Below, piece by piece: positions 12,176 through 23,005 of a DNA stretch of 64,000 bases. Every line of letters starts with the position of its first letter. Position 1 is the first letter of the stretch. Made by a program: the position numbers and the translations under genes. Source of the stretch: Calliphora vicina (taxonomy: Eukaryota > Arthropoda > Insecta > Diptera > Calliphoridae); assembly GCF_958450345.1 (NCBI RefSeq), contig NC_088780.1, forward strand, positions 2,912,501-2,976,500, written 5' to 3'. Below the pieces are notes generated by a model. That model did no database searches, was not told the DNA's origin, and worked only from the letters and a program-made list of their open reading frames with translations.

Positions 12176-12797
12176 AATCATACATACATATATTGTTTAA
12201 GTAATTTTCTTTTTAATTTAGAAAATGTACATTTTCATATGACAAGTATTGTTCAAGAATGCTGCTCACTCTTTATTTGACAGAGTTAAATGTGTTTGAG
12301 TACGTGTTTGAAATTTTAATTGTTTTTAAAGTCAAAATGTCATTCAAATGGGAATAAATTAATAAATTTATGTGAGGAAAAAATTTTATTTAAAATCGCT
12401 ATATCCAGTTAGATGTAAAAAATACCCTATTACATTAAGTACTTGTTAATATTATGCAATTGAGGAATAACAAAATACCGTTTGCATTACCTAGAAGTAG
12501 TCCTATAATGACTTATATATTAATTTTAAAAACGAGGTTTTTGTCAGAAAAATTTCTTAAATTAATCTCAAAAATTGTGACAAATTTTTATTATCCAAAT
12601 CTAATTTGTTTAATTTTAAATTAATGCTTTCACTAATTTTTTTTTGGTAAAATTATTTACATATGTAAATAATATTTTGACTGACTTTTGATTTTAAAAT
12701 TCTATTTCACTTATAAATTAAATACATTTTCTTAAAATGTATTGTAGTTGTAAATAAATCCAAAAATAATATACATATTTCTCTTTTCCAATTTCAG
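12176..12797. other. AT-rich stretch upstream of a candidate exon
   Basis: Strongly A/T-rich, with no repeats or frames that I can name. It ends in the polypyrimidine tract ctcttttccaatttcag of the candidate exon that follows. Confidence 0.4.
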
Positions 12798-12849
12798 ATT
12801 AAACAACAGCAACAACGTACAAAAATTTATATTTTTCTGAATAATTCTG
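12798..12849 (+). other. Candidate 52-nt internal exon
   Basis: A near-ideal acceptor (tctcttttccaatttcag) is followed 52 nt later by a consensus donor, CTG|GTAAGTG. The enclosed sequence begins attaaacaacagcaacaacg, a CAG/CAA-rich composition common in fly transcripts and unlike its A/T-homopolymer surroundings. Frame 2 is stopped early. Frames 1 and 3 stay open to near the donor, so it could be coding, untranslated or part of a noncoding RNA. A pairing this good in 64 kb of AT-rich DNA could still be coincidental. It would belong to a plus-strand gene, on the opposite strand from the two other exon candidates. Confidence 0.38.
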
Positions 12850-13430
12850 GTAAGTGTTTTATTCCTTAATTGTAGAATTTTATCAAAATATTAATGATAC
12901 ATACAATTATTACATTTAATGAATGTCAATCATGGCTGTGACTCATTTCTAAATTAATTGATTCAACTTCCTTGAGCATAAATATTTCATGTCGTATGTC
13001 TTTTGCGTAATTACCCATTTGTAGGCAAGATAATGTTTAAATATGTGTGATAATATGCATTAATATATTTTATTGTAGAATAAAATGTTTCATTATACAT
13101 ATGTAGATAGATTATAAATTAGGTTAGAGGAAATAAATTACACATGATTCTTTTTTAAGTGTTAAATAATTTCGTTGCTGAAGAAATGTAGGAAATATTT
13201 ATAGCTGAATTGTAAAAGAGTTGAAATGAAAAAGGTCATAAAGTTCAAAGTTAACAAATGTTTTAAAAAAAATTTTTGCAGACTTAGATAATTTTTAAAT
13301 GATAAGACAACAACTTTGATTATTATTTTTTCTAATATATTTGGCAAAATATTTTATATAATAATAATAAAAAAAATTGTAATACAAACTTTTGAAATGC
13401 TCTAAAAAGAAGAAAATATACTCTAATTTA
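12850..13430. other. AT-rich stretch, nothing recognised
   Basis: Follows the donor of the candidate exon and runs to the Harbinger-like element. It holds only A/T-rich sequence and low-complexity open frames rich in F, I, L, N and K. Confidence 0.4.
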
Positions 13431-14114
13431 TAGGGCCCATACACAACACCATCATTATTAAGCAATGAAGTGATTGTGCAATTAAGCTTGAAGCACACAT
13501 TACTCCAGCATGCTGGTACAAAATTAATTTTTTACCAAAAATTGTGTGGAAAAGTTTGTAATGAATAATAATAAACAAAAACGAAAAATGATCAAAAAAA
13601 AAGGTGTTTGCATGAAGAAATGGTTAGAAAACAAAGGAGAACTAGGATACACTAAACTTCTAAAAGAAGATGGTACATTTTTCTTCTCTGGAACATTCCT
13701 GATTTTCAAAAAATGGAGTTTATCGTAATACCACAACGAAGACTCCAAAACATTATCTGTTCTTGCAGTATTCGAAAAACGTTGATTTTTTTTACCATTC
13801 TTGCTCTTGGCTCACCTCTTTCAATTATTCTACCATTTTATTGTAGCATTGGTTTTTTAATTCAAAATATTTTTTTCTTTGGCATTCATATTTATTTTTT
13901 TTTATTTTTTGATGTTTATGTCTTGACGATTTAAATTTTATGATCTAATTTTACAACAAACGATTCAATCATGCTGGTCCAATCAAAAAAATATCAAACT
14001 ATTTTTGATAAAGCACCAGCAGCTGGTACAATCACACCACAAGTTCATACACGATCAATCAGCTGGCACAATCACTTGATTGCACAATCATGATGGTGTT
14101 GTGTATGAGCCCTA
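13431..14114 (+). mobile_element. Harbinger-like element, 684 bp, TTA flanks
   Basis: The left end TAGGGCCCATACACAACACC recurs inverted at the right end as TAGGGCTCATACACAACACC, and similarity extends inward through catcat and gtgattgtgc. TTA lies directly outside both ends (13428-13430 and 14115-14117). A 3-bp TTA/TWA duplication is the hallmark of the PIF/Harbinger superfamily. Subterminal motifs such as agcatgctggtac and cagctggtacaatcac repeat near both ends, as expected for transposase-binding sites. The interior retains a transposase-like remnant (13546-13728), so it is an internally deleted copy. Confidence 0.7.
13546..13728 (+). pseudogene. Harbinger transposase N-terminal remnant
   Basis: The 60-codon open frame includes KKWLENKGELGYTKLLKED followed by a hydrophobic F-rich stretch (FFFSGTFLIFKKW). 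This resembles the conserved N-terminal region of PIF/Harbinger transposases, where a W-x-x-x-R/K-x-x-G-x-Y-x-x-LL-x-E-L pattern precedes a F-x-N-F-x-R-M block. The catalytic DDE core and everything downstream is missing, and no DNA-binding partner (MADF/Myb-like) frame is present. The surrounding element has the TTA flanks expected for the superfamily, which supports the reading. The family assignment is from motif memory only. Confidence 0.45.
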
Positions 14115-14224
14115 TTAAATGAAACTTTTTATTATATTATACAATTTATATGATATGAAAGTGACAAGCTTTTAGAGCATTTAAATAACAGTTTTTATAT
14201 AGACTACAACATGAGTGGCAAATG

Positions 14225-15370
14225 TTTGACATTCCATTTGTAATTTCTACATTTTTCATTTGCAATTCCAGAAAGTAGTATATATATTCTGGATCGTTAT
14301 AGATAGCGAAGTCGATATAGTCATGTCCACCTTGTATGTTTAAATCAACTTTCCGTAACCCTTACAAACATGATTGATACATACAGTAGCCCAATAAAGT
14401 CTACATACAGGAATTCAAATTAAATTTCTTTCGTTGAAAGCTGTATTTGTAAGTTAAAAGTAGTGAAATGTATTTGTTAAAAAAATAAATTCACACTAAA
14501 AAAAATTAAAACAACATCAATTAAGTCGGGTTTAGCAACATTTCCTATCACTTCCAAAATTTCACCGTTATTAAATTTTTTGATTCTGAGTCAAATAACG
14601 AAATTTTTTTTTGTTTTTTTTGGCTTTAATGTTCAAAATATTATGAAACTTAATAGTAACGCCCACCCAAAAGTAGGCGTGACCGAGAATAAATTTTTCG
14701 TTATTTTACTCAGAATCAATAACTCTACTAAAGGTGAACTTTTGGGCGTTATTTGATTTTTTTTTTGCTAAAATCGACATAAGACATTTATTATTATATA
14801 TCTCATAAAAAAACTGCTTTAAATTAAAGTAACATAATAATTTTTCCTGTATGTAGACTTTCTTGGGCTACTGTAAATATATCGGGTTTCTATTTAAAAT
14901 CGACAAAATCGACCCACAAATGTCAACCTCGATTTTTGGCCTATTTTTGATCTATATCTGGATTACTATATATAGACAATATGGAATAACCCGAATTTTT
15001 TTTTTCACCAAACTATATTTTTTGTCATAAGTTTTTTCACTACTAAATTTTTAAAAATCAAAAAAAAAAAATTTTGGCTGAGTACAAACTTGATTTTTGA
15101 CCTATTTTTTTTATCTATATCTGGATTAAGTCAGTAATATAGACAATATGGATAGCCAATAATAGATATATCAAATACCTTTGCAATAGCGTATATAAGA
15201 CAAAAGTCGGACCTACAATGGGTCAAAATCGGGAAGATATTTCTTACACCGAATTTTTTTTTGACCAACAAAAATTTTTTTTGTTTTAAAAATTTTTTCA
15301 CTTAAAAATTTAAAAAAAAAATGTTTGTCATAAAATTATTTTTGCTAATAAATAAAAAAATTCGTTTTAG
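14225..15370 (+). mobile_element. HINE-A copy 3, interrupted and internally repeated
   Basis: Starts in the family's 5' region (catttgtaatttctacattt, ctggatcgttatagatagcg), is broken at 14383 by a 490-bp TA-flanked MITE, and resumes at 14876 with aatatatcggg. Downstream, the segment from the atttttggcctattttt motif to the A/T tracts occurs twice (14925-15075 and 15085-15370), a partial tandem duplication. The 3' hairpin and the cttacttg end are absent. Confidence 0.7.
14384..14873. mobile_element. TA-flanked MITE inserted in HINE-A
   Basis: CAGTAGCCCAATAAAGTCTA at the left pairs with the inverted right end CAGTAGCCCAAGAAAGTCTA. The repeat extends to 30 bp with one mismatch (continuing catacaggaa). 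TA lies immediately outside both ends, and the host HINE sequence reads through correctly when the 490 bp is removed, so both boundaries are fixed. The inside holds a second inverted pair around ttgattctgagtcaaataacg. Its TIR and TA target are those of the Tc1/mariner superfamily. No coding frame is present. Confidence 0.85.
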
Positions 15371-15941
15371 AGGTACTTGAATATTTAGAATTTTAATTCA
15401 AAAAGCTTATATCCTTCATGAACATGTTGATTTTTTTTTTATCAAAATTGGAAAATGTTAGAAATGAGTCTCAAATAAGATTACAAGATTATAGATTACT
15501 TTAACAGCTTTAAAACATTATCGAATATAAGTTCGAATTTTCAAACGTAATTGTCATCAGGTTTATTATGCATGATCTAAGGATCTGTTTTAAAAAAATG
15601 TTCGAATATAATTTCAAATATTCGGAGTTGATTTTCAATTTTCGAAATACTCGTAATATTGCATTGTTATAAATGCCTAATTTCAGCCTATTCGGAATAC
15701 GAGAAATGGTTAAAAATTCTGTTGTAAATTATGATCTATACTCACATACAAAATATTAAAATAGATTTCAGAACCATAGACACTAAGTAGAAAAAGATAC
15801 AATATTTATATTCAGCAATAGTTTTGAGTATTTTATTAACAACAATTTGAAGATGCTGAACTATCGAAAATTCTAGCTAAGAGTACAGAAAAAGTAAATG
15901 ACTTTTAACAAATTTGTACATTAGGCCTTTTTCTCAATTAC
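15371..15941. other. AT-rich stretch, nothing recognised
   Basis: Contains several ttcgaatattcgaa-like dyads around 15520-15700, but no repeat boundary, frame or RNA structure that I can name. Confidence 0.35.
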
Positions 15942-16176
15942 CTTTAAATTGTTCTTTAAAATTCTTGGCATATTTTATGCAACCAGTTTTCCCAGCTTCT
16001 ACTCTCATTCCGTGAATTGTTGCCGTATCTGTTTGTGTATGTTCTTCGCTGTGCTTCACACAGTCATACAAAAGAGTCGTTAAAACGTACTCAATAAATG
16101 TCTTAATGTCTGTTGAATCTGGCACATACACGTACTTATCTCGATTTATGTTGGCTGTGTGTGTTTGTGTGCAGGA
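15942..16176 (-). CDS. Candidate coding exon, product unknown
   Basis: On the minus strand a frame stays open for about 78 codons, with noticeably higher G+C and balanced codon use compared with its flanks. The protein contains the phrases VYVPDSTDIKTFIEYVLTT and MRVEAGKTGCIKYAKNF, which read like globular protein rather than low-complexity translation. It ends in AAAG|GTAATTG, a usable donor, with the frame stopping just beyond (GGTAATTGA). Upstream are two possible acceptors: ctttattatttgag| giving a start at 16176, or acacacacag| giving a start at 16154. The latter would make a 213-nt exon with phase 1 on both sides. I recognise no family. There is no ATG upstream in frame, which fits an internal exon. 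A chance frame cannot be excluded. Confidence 0.4.
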
Positions 16177-17464
16177 CTCAAATAATAAAGACAAGAGGTT
16201 TTCAAATACAGCTACTTGGCAAAAAAATAAATTTATTTTTTTGTTTTTTACTCAAACATCTACTTAAACACAAATAAATACTCACACTTAATAGTTGAAA
16301 TTCAAAAATGGAAAAACATTACGTTTTTTTTTATTATTTATTTTTGTTGATGTTGTTGTATTTGTATTTTGGTAATGATGTGTGTAATACATTCTAATTA
16401 CATTTTAATGGTTTTTGGCAGATTTTATATACATTTACTTTTTTCTTTGTTTGTTTGTATATTAAAATATCATTATCATGATAATCATCATCGTCTACGT
16501 CAGCAGCAACATCATCAACACACATGTGTTGTTAAATATCAAACGTATAAACATGTCAGTCTATTTGTTTTTCGTAGTCGCGAAAAGAAACCGTAGCCAA
16601 AAACCCAGAGAAGGCATAAATAAACATAAAAATAAAGAAAAAGGAAAATGTAAAGATAATACGAATAAACGAATAAATAAATAAATAAATAAATGGTTTA
16701 TGTTTAAATAATGGGATTTTAAGTATTTATCAAAGAAATTAATGAGAACATTTAATAACTTCCTTTAAACAAATGATTGTTTGCGTCGTACAGACTAAAT
16801 ACAATTTTGGTGAATTAGTGTGAGTTTTTTATTTATCTATTTTGTTTGTATGTGTATGTATATAAGTATGTATGTGATTTTGTGGGTGTTTGTATGTTTA
16901 TGCGGTTTTTATGCTTGTAGAGGTATTAATTTACCTTGTTGGTTGGTTGGTTGTTTACTCTGGTGTTGTTTACTTTTGTTTTTGTCTAATTTTATTGCTG
17001 TTTAAGCTGCACCATGGTCCAAAATTACCAAGTTAATTGGTTTTATAGTAAGCTTTAGTAAGACATATTAAACAATTCATTAACTTAACATTAACATGTA
17101 AATGCGCCAGCCAGTTCAGCCCCTGAAATATTTTTTTATTTCTTAGGTCCTAAAGGAAAAATATGAATTATTGGCACCATAATTCATAACATATGTTTAA
17201 ACAGGTGCATTCAATCTCGAAATTTTAAAGTTTTTCATAAAGATTATTTTAAGTGAAATTAAGTGAAATATTTGTTTTGGCGTGTATCTTGTTTTTATTT
17301 AATCTGCAGTTGCCTAAACGTGTTAGATTTTTATTTAAAATATTGTAAATAATAAGCTTTTCAGTGATATAAATATTGTTATAGATTAAGTTGTACTTTA
17401 TGGTTCTATATTGGGATATATTCCATTTTAAGTAAGATATTTGGTAAGATTTTAAGTAAGATAT
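16177..17464. other. AT-rich noncoding stretch
   Basis: Holds short aaat tetranucleotide runs (16670-16693), a ggttggttgg tract near 16940 and cat/cag clusters at 16460-16525. Open frames here overlap these low-complexity tracts and show no domain features. Confidence 0.4.
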
Positions 17465-17606
17465 TTGGGGGCTACGGAAAGTGGATTTCAATATACAGAT
17501 GGACATGGCTATATCGACTCCGCTATCAATAACTCTCCAGATTAGGTATAGCAATAGGGGTAGCAAATGAAAAATGTAGAAATTACAAACGGAATGACAA
17601 AGTTAT
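17465..17606 (-). mobile_element. HINE-A copy 4, 5' fragment
   Basis: Reading the minus strand, ttgtcattccgtttgtaatt, ctacatttttcattt and a degraded version of the tatagatagcgaagtcgata motif follow the order of the family's 5' quarter. Both ends are truncated, and the 5' edge at 17606 abuts a TGTTACG sequence. Confidence 0.6.
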
Positions 17607-17986
17607 TGTTACGAATTTCCAATAGCGAAACATCAGTAAGTAGAATGTTCTACTTATCAACAATGTTGATAGCATGAGACAGATGAGCATTGTGTTTAAG
17701 TATGGCAACACTAAATGTTTACGCTATATTAACATCGAAAGCTCTAGAATTCGAATATACGAGTTTTGACCGTTAAGAACAATCTAGGATACTCAGATGG
17801 AGATGTCAGTCTGTATAAATAGTGAATGCGGTTGCAGTAGTGAATGAGTCTAATTTGAAACTTCGTTAAGTGAAGACATCAACTGCATTACCAGTATATA
17901 CTTGTGCATTATAAAATGTGTGTATTTCTGCGAATTTATAAATGTGTATAAAAACACTGATTGACTATTTAAGTTGTTGTTGTACA
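17607..17986 (+). other. Possible solo-LTR or promoter-bearing repeat
   Basis: The block opens with TGTTACGAATTTCC and contains tctgtataaatagtgaatg, a TATA box in less A/T-rich surroundings than normal for the window, followed by a cagtagtgaatgagtc stretch. A TGTTACG opening and an internal TATAAATA box would suit a long terminal repeat of a fly retrotransposon. No matching ...CA end, duplication or second copy can be identified, and a Helitron begins at 17987. The assignment is tentative. Confidence 0.25.
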
Positions 17987-18759
17987 TCTATCTTCTATAT
18001 AAATAAAAATCAAATGTTGGTAATTGCATCAGTAGAGAACGGCCGGACCGATTTAGACAAATTTTTTTTTTAAAATGTTGGTCATAGCCACACTTAGGTT
18101 TTTACGGAACGAAAGATTGACCACGCCCACTTCTACGCCCACTTTTTCGATTTATTTAAAATCGGAAAACGGCTACATCGATTTGGCTACTTTTTTGTTT
18201 AAATGATCATAGTAATCCAATTTAAGCTTTTACCAGGTCGCAGGACGCCTGGATCGATTTAACTAATTTTTTTGTTAATGTTCGCAATACATAGTTTTTA
18301 CATAAATAAAAATTGCCCACTTATTAAATACATCTGTAAAATACATCGGTCTGTGATCAATCATATTTCTGACCAAAAATCGATATTTTTATATAAAAAC
18401 TCAAAATATCTAAATTCGCTAATAACTTGGCTAATAAGCGTTTAATCAAGAAAAGATCTGTGATCACTCATTTTTCAGACCAGAATTCGATTACTTATAT
18501 AAAAACTCAAAATATGTACATTGGTTTATATGTATTCTGTTGTTGCAAGACTTAGGTTTTTGACAACAAACTTAGGTTCTTTGTCTCTCAGTAGCGCTTC
18601 TATTTATATTTTATTCTATGTCCTATATGAATAACAATTATCATTCAATAATACGTTTTTTTCTTTTTAACTATTTTTACCCTTTTCAAACCGCTTCTCA
18701 CAAATCGAACACAAGCATTTTTTTAACTTGGACAGGACAACGTCTGTCGAGTCAGCTAG
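17987..18759 (+). mobile_element. Canonical nonautonomous Helitron, 773 bp
   Basis: The element starts with TC (tctatcttctatataaata), ends with CTAG, and sits between A and T, the standard Helitron insertion dinucleotide. The final bases, gacaacgtctgtcgagtcag before CTAG, retain a weakened hairpin of the usual 3' type. Inside, a phrase (tctgtgatca..., ttctgacc, atataaaaactcaaaatat) appears twice, at about 18350 and 18460. There is no Rep/helicase frame. Confidence 0.65.
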
Positions 18760-21535
18760 TTTTAAATAAATTAAGACTTGTTACAATTTTAAATTACCAA
18801 ACTGTGTTTTCTTTTCAATCAAAATTATCCAGTTTATTTAAAGGAAATATACCACGTTTTTAGAAGGTACAAATATAACATATATAACCTTGGTACTCAT
18901 GGTGAAGAGTATAAAAAAACTTATAATAGGAATGCTCCATTTTTGGTATAATTTTGCGACTCCATAAATACTGGAGACAAATTTTTGGTATTCTCTGTGT
19001 TAAAAAACATTTTCTATGATAACGATTTCTCGGGCTGATGACTACCGTGGTGCCAAGTGTCTGTACAAGCAAATGAACTTAAGCCAGACAAATTGTTCAA
19101 TCAATTATATTTCAAAATTTAATAGATATTAAACAAATAATATTTTAATAAAACAAAAAAGCTACTTTGATCAATTCGAAAAACAATACAATTTTCTAAT
19201 CATCCTTTTGTATTCCAATTAAATTTTGTTGCCCATTGTAGTCGTATATTTTTTGCTTGGTTGCACTATGTGTTCGTTTTTTATTTATTTATTTTATTAT
19301 AATTTTTGTTTGTTTGTGTGTTTAATGTTATTTGTTTTATTTCCAAACCAATTCTCTTAATAACTTTTATGTTTTTATTTATTGTGTGTATTTTGTGAAT
19401 ATTTTTCCCTTTTGCTGTTGCCGCTGTTTGGTTTGGCTCCTTATTTTGTTTTGTTTGCAAAATGGCCTTTAAAAAATATTGTGTAAATATGCAATATTTT
19501 CTACCCATATTATCGAACATACTTGAGCTTGAAAAGCCCAAAAACCGATTTGCAAAAATTTGTGTGTGTGTCTGTAGGAATATATGTAAAAGAATAAATA
19601 AAGAAAAAAACTAAGACGATCTGGTTATGGCTAAGTAAATTGGATTAAAACATTTTTTGTTTTTGTTTTCGTTATTATAGTTGCTGTTATTGTTTTTTTT
19701 TTCTAAAAAGGATAAACGACTGTTTAGTTTTTTGTTTTGTAAGGGTTGGGTTAGGCTGGTCTTATAAAAACAAAGCATGAACGAACTGAAATAAAAACTG
19801 TGAAACAAAAAAAGGAATCTCTAGAAACCAAACACATTTTATAAATATTTTCCAATAACATTTATTGAAGCAGGCCAAAAGTGAGGAGGTCATCATTATA
19901 GATAAATACATTTTGATTTTTGTTTATTTTCTTTGCTCGTATTTAAGAAACAGGGAGTGGATGTGAAAGAAAATTAAAATGAAAGAAATTGGTTTCAATG
20001 GCATTTTTGCTGATAGCATTTAGTAGCTCTGTTTTGTTTGCCTTTTGTATGAGCCATTTAATTGCCCCAAAATGTAACGATAAGCTTTCATTATCACAAA
20101 CAAAGCAGACTGACAAATAAAAGATTTATATGATTTTTTAACCAACCTCAACATAAATACAAAAGATATAAGTATCTACGATAGCTGTCATGGTTATGGT
20201 TATTGAGCATATACATATGTATATTGGTTTTTTAGTATAAGAAATTCATATATTTTTTTTCTTTAAAAGCCGATTTAAACCAAATTTCTAATATCATAAA
20301 CATCTACTGTAGTTTTCATCAATGGATTTATGTGTGCCTTTAGTCTATAGGCAAAAGATTTGCTGATTATTTATTGACATTTATAAATTGTGCCATCAAA
20401 CTGGTATTTAAAATATTATTGACTTTAAAGAGTTGCTGTAGAATTTTCCCACATTTCAACATGTAACTCGAATTTAAGAAAATTTAAACTACATCCTTCA
20501 ACCAATTTCTTTTATTTTAATATACAAAACATGTTTGACTTTTCGCCAACAATTGCGTCTTGCTGGCCACATTTTCATTTTCAGCTGCAGCAGCAGCAAA
20601 AGTAGTAAGTAATTTTGAAATGCTCGTGCTTTTAACAATTTTTCATCTCAAATTTATACATTTAGTTGCAGACGACTTTAACCAACATTTGCTGTTTAGT
20701 TTCAACAACTTTTTGGGTTTTTATTTTGTTTGTTGTTGTGTTTCAGTGTTTTTTTTCCAAAAATTCTTGTTAACTTTTGGTTGAAATCTGTTTGTAACGG
20801 TCATTTGTTTGCTTTTTTTTTCTCAAAAATTTTTTCTTTTAAATTGTTGTGCAGGGAAGGAAAAACATTTTTATTTTTAAGCAGGGAAACTTTAGTGTTA
20901 TAAATGACATTGTAAGTAGCCAGCAGAATGTACATGACCTTACTAAAGGGGCTTAAACCCAACCAGAAAAGAATGAATAAACTTTTCAATCAATTTAATT
21001 TTATAAATTTTAAAATCTCAATTTAGGTTAATTAATGACCATTGAAACAAAAGCGAAAAAGGAAAACGAAATACAGATTTAATAGACTATAAACATGAAT
21101 ATTATAAAAAGAAACACTCTTAAACATTAATATAAATAGAGAATATTATGAACACTTAAATCCAGCTACACATAATAATAAAAAAATAAAAATAAAACCC
21201 CTTGAAATGGCTTTATTAAAATGAAACTGACAATTTAAGTATGTACTTATTCATTATTTCAATATTATAGAGTTAAAATCCAATGTAATCTTATTCACAG
21301 ATACATACTTGATCATTGCATTTTATGAATGCGAAACACTTTTATCTAAAGACCTACGTATGATTAATATTTAATTCAAAATAAATAAATATTACGTACT
21401 TTGTAATTATCTGTGTAGTAGGTTGGCATCAGTTGATGTTCTCAAGGTGAAAGTGCACTAGTTTATATAAAAATGTACTTAAATTAGCTGAAATTCTACG
21501 AAATTTTATTAATTTTAATTTGAAATGTATTTTAG
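18760..21535. other. Long AT-rich noncoding stretch
   Basis: No transposon ends or credible coding exon were found in 2.8 kb. T-rich tracts with gtt/ctt triplets dominate 19240-19700. At 20584 an acceptor (acattttcattttcag) is followed after only 20 nt by gtaagt, noted and rejected below. The aaaata/aaaat run near 21180 is a short simple repeat. Confidence 0.45.
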
Positions 21536-22208
21536 TATATCCTTCGCCATGAATGGCAAGGGTTTTATAAGTTTGTCATTCCGTTTGAAATTTCTACATT
21601 TTTCATTTGCGACCCCACAAAGTATATATATTCTGGATCGTTATAGATAGCGAAGTCGATATAGCCATTTCCGTCTGTCCGTCTGTATTCATACATCAAT
21701 ATATCGGGAATTCTTCCGGCTCGGTTGATAATTAAAATCGACAAAATCGGCCAACAAATGGCTGAGATATAAGATTTTTGGCCCATTTTTTATCTATATC
21801 TGATTACTAAGTCATTAATATAGACAATATTGATATCTAATGATAGATATTTCAAAGTCCATTGCAACGATGCATATAAGGCTAGTAATTTGGACCTACA
21901 ATGGGTCAAAATCGGGAAAAATATTTTTTATCCTGATTTTTTTTTTCATCAAAAAATTTTTTTGTCATAAATTCTTTTTCAAAAAAAAAAAAAAAAAATT
22001 GTTAAAATTAAAAAAAAAAATTTAAAAAAATTTGGAAAAAAATTTGTTTTAAAAATTTGTAAAAAACTTTTTTTAAAAAAATTAAAAAACAATTTCGAAA
22101 AAAATTTAATTTTGTTTGCCTAAAAATATTTGAACAAATTTATTTTCAAGTATAATTTGGTGAAGGGTATTTAAGATTCGACACAGCCGAATATACCTTT
22201 CTTACTTG
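21536..22208 (+). mobile_element. HINE-A copy 5, full length
   Basis: A 673-bp copy with both ends: a 5' tatatccttcgcc terminus with a decayed hairpin; the conserved gtttgtcattccg, ctggatcgttatagatagcg and gtctgtccgtctg landmarks; long A/T tracts at 21940-22110; then ggtgaagggtat, the hairpin ATTCGaCacaGCCGAAT (one base mismatched) and ctttcttacttg in T-runs. The 73-residue minus-strand frame inside is not a gene. Confidence 0.8.
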
Positions 22209-22420
22209 TTTTTTAATTGAACGATTAAAATTATATAGAGTAAATAAAAGATTTATTATAAAATCAAATAAATGTATGTAAATATTAACTACACTTATTA
22301 ATTTCTAACTACTAACTACAAATAAATATTAATTGCAATGTTTGGATTATAAATTAATATGATTTGAGTGAACTTTAACGATTTGTAGTTGAATTATAAA
22401 TGCAAATATTTAATTAAAAC

Positions 22421-23005
22421 CAATAAGAATATTATATTCGGTTCTGCCGAATCTTGTATACCCACCATCAGTATTGGTAGACATCATATTTTTCTGTTAT
22501 AGGGGTTATAATGTGGGTATGGATCCTCACAACAGTTGGTAGAAAGATTTAGGTTCATATAAAACTTATTTATGTTGAATGTACTACTTATTTTCTGAGG
22601 GGACCTTGTATGGGAATTAGGGACAAATATGGACCAATTTTCGCCAAACTTTACAGTATAATTTCAGTGTACTTGGAAGTAATTTTATCAGGACTTCCCC
22701 ATAATCAACATATTTATGACTGATCAACCAGTATTCCAGATTGAAATTTGTATGGGTGCTAAGTGAAATCATGGACGATATTGCCCATTTTCAATACCAA
22801 ATAAACCTTATCGACAGAGAGTATATGTGGAAAATAAGCTTGATCCTTTCAGTTGAGCTTTACTGTGTTTTCAACAGACAGATGGACGGACTTAGCAATA
22901 TTGTCTTAGAATCGTATGAGGACCTGGGATATATATATACTAATATATTGGGATATATGCGACAAATATTTTGATGTGTTACAAATGGAATGACAAAGTC
23001 AATGT
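22421..23005 (-). mobile_element. HINE-D, related Helentron-like family
   Basis: Read on the minus strand, the 3' end has gatggtgggtata, then the hairpin ATTCGGCagaACCGAAT, then an attcttattg end. This is the same order of parts as HINE-A (inverted terminus copy, hairpin, cttacttg-like tip) with a different sequence. Near its 5' side it carries tttgtcattccatttgtaac, shared with HINE-A. The 5' tip is missing. No coding capacity is present: the 77-codon frame at 22741-22974 is incidental. Confidence 0.6.

Noticed and set aside
20585..20604. 20-nt microexon between tttcattttcag and gtaagt
   Set aside because: Too short to support from signals alone; the donor is preceded by agta, not the usual (A/C)AG, and the cag triplet repeat may create the pattern.
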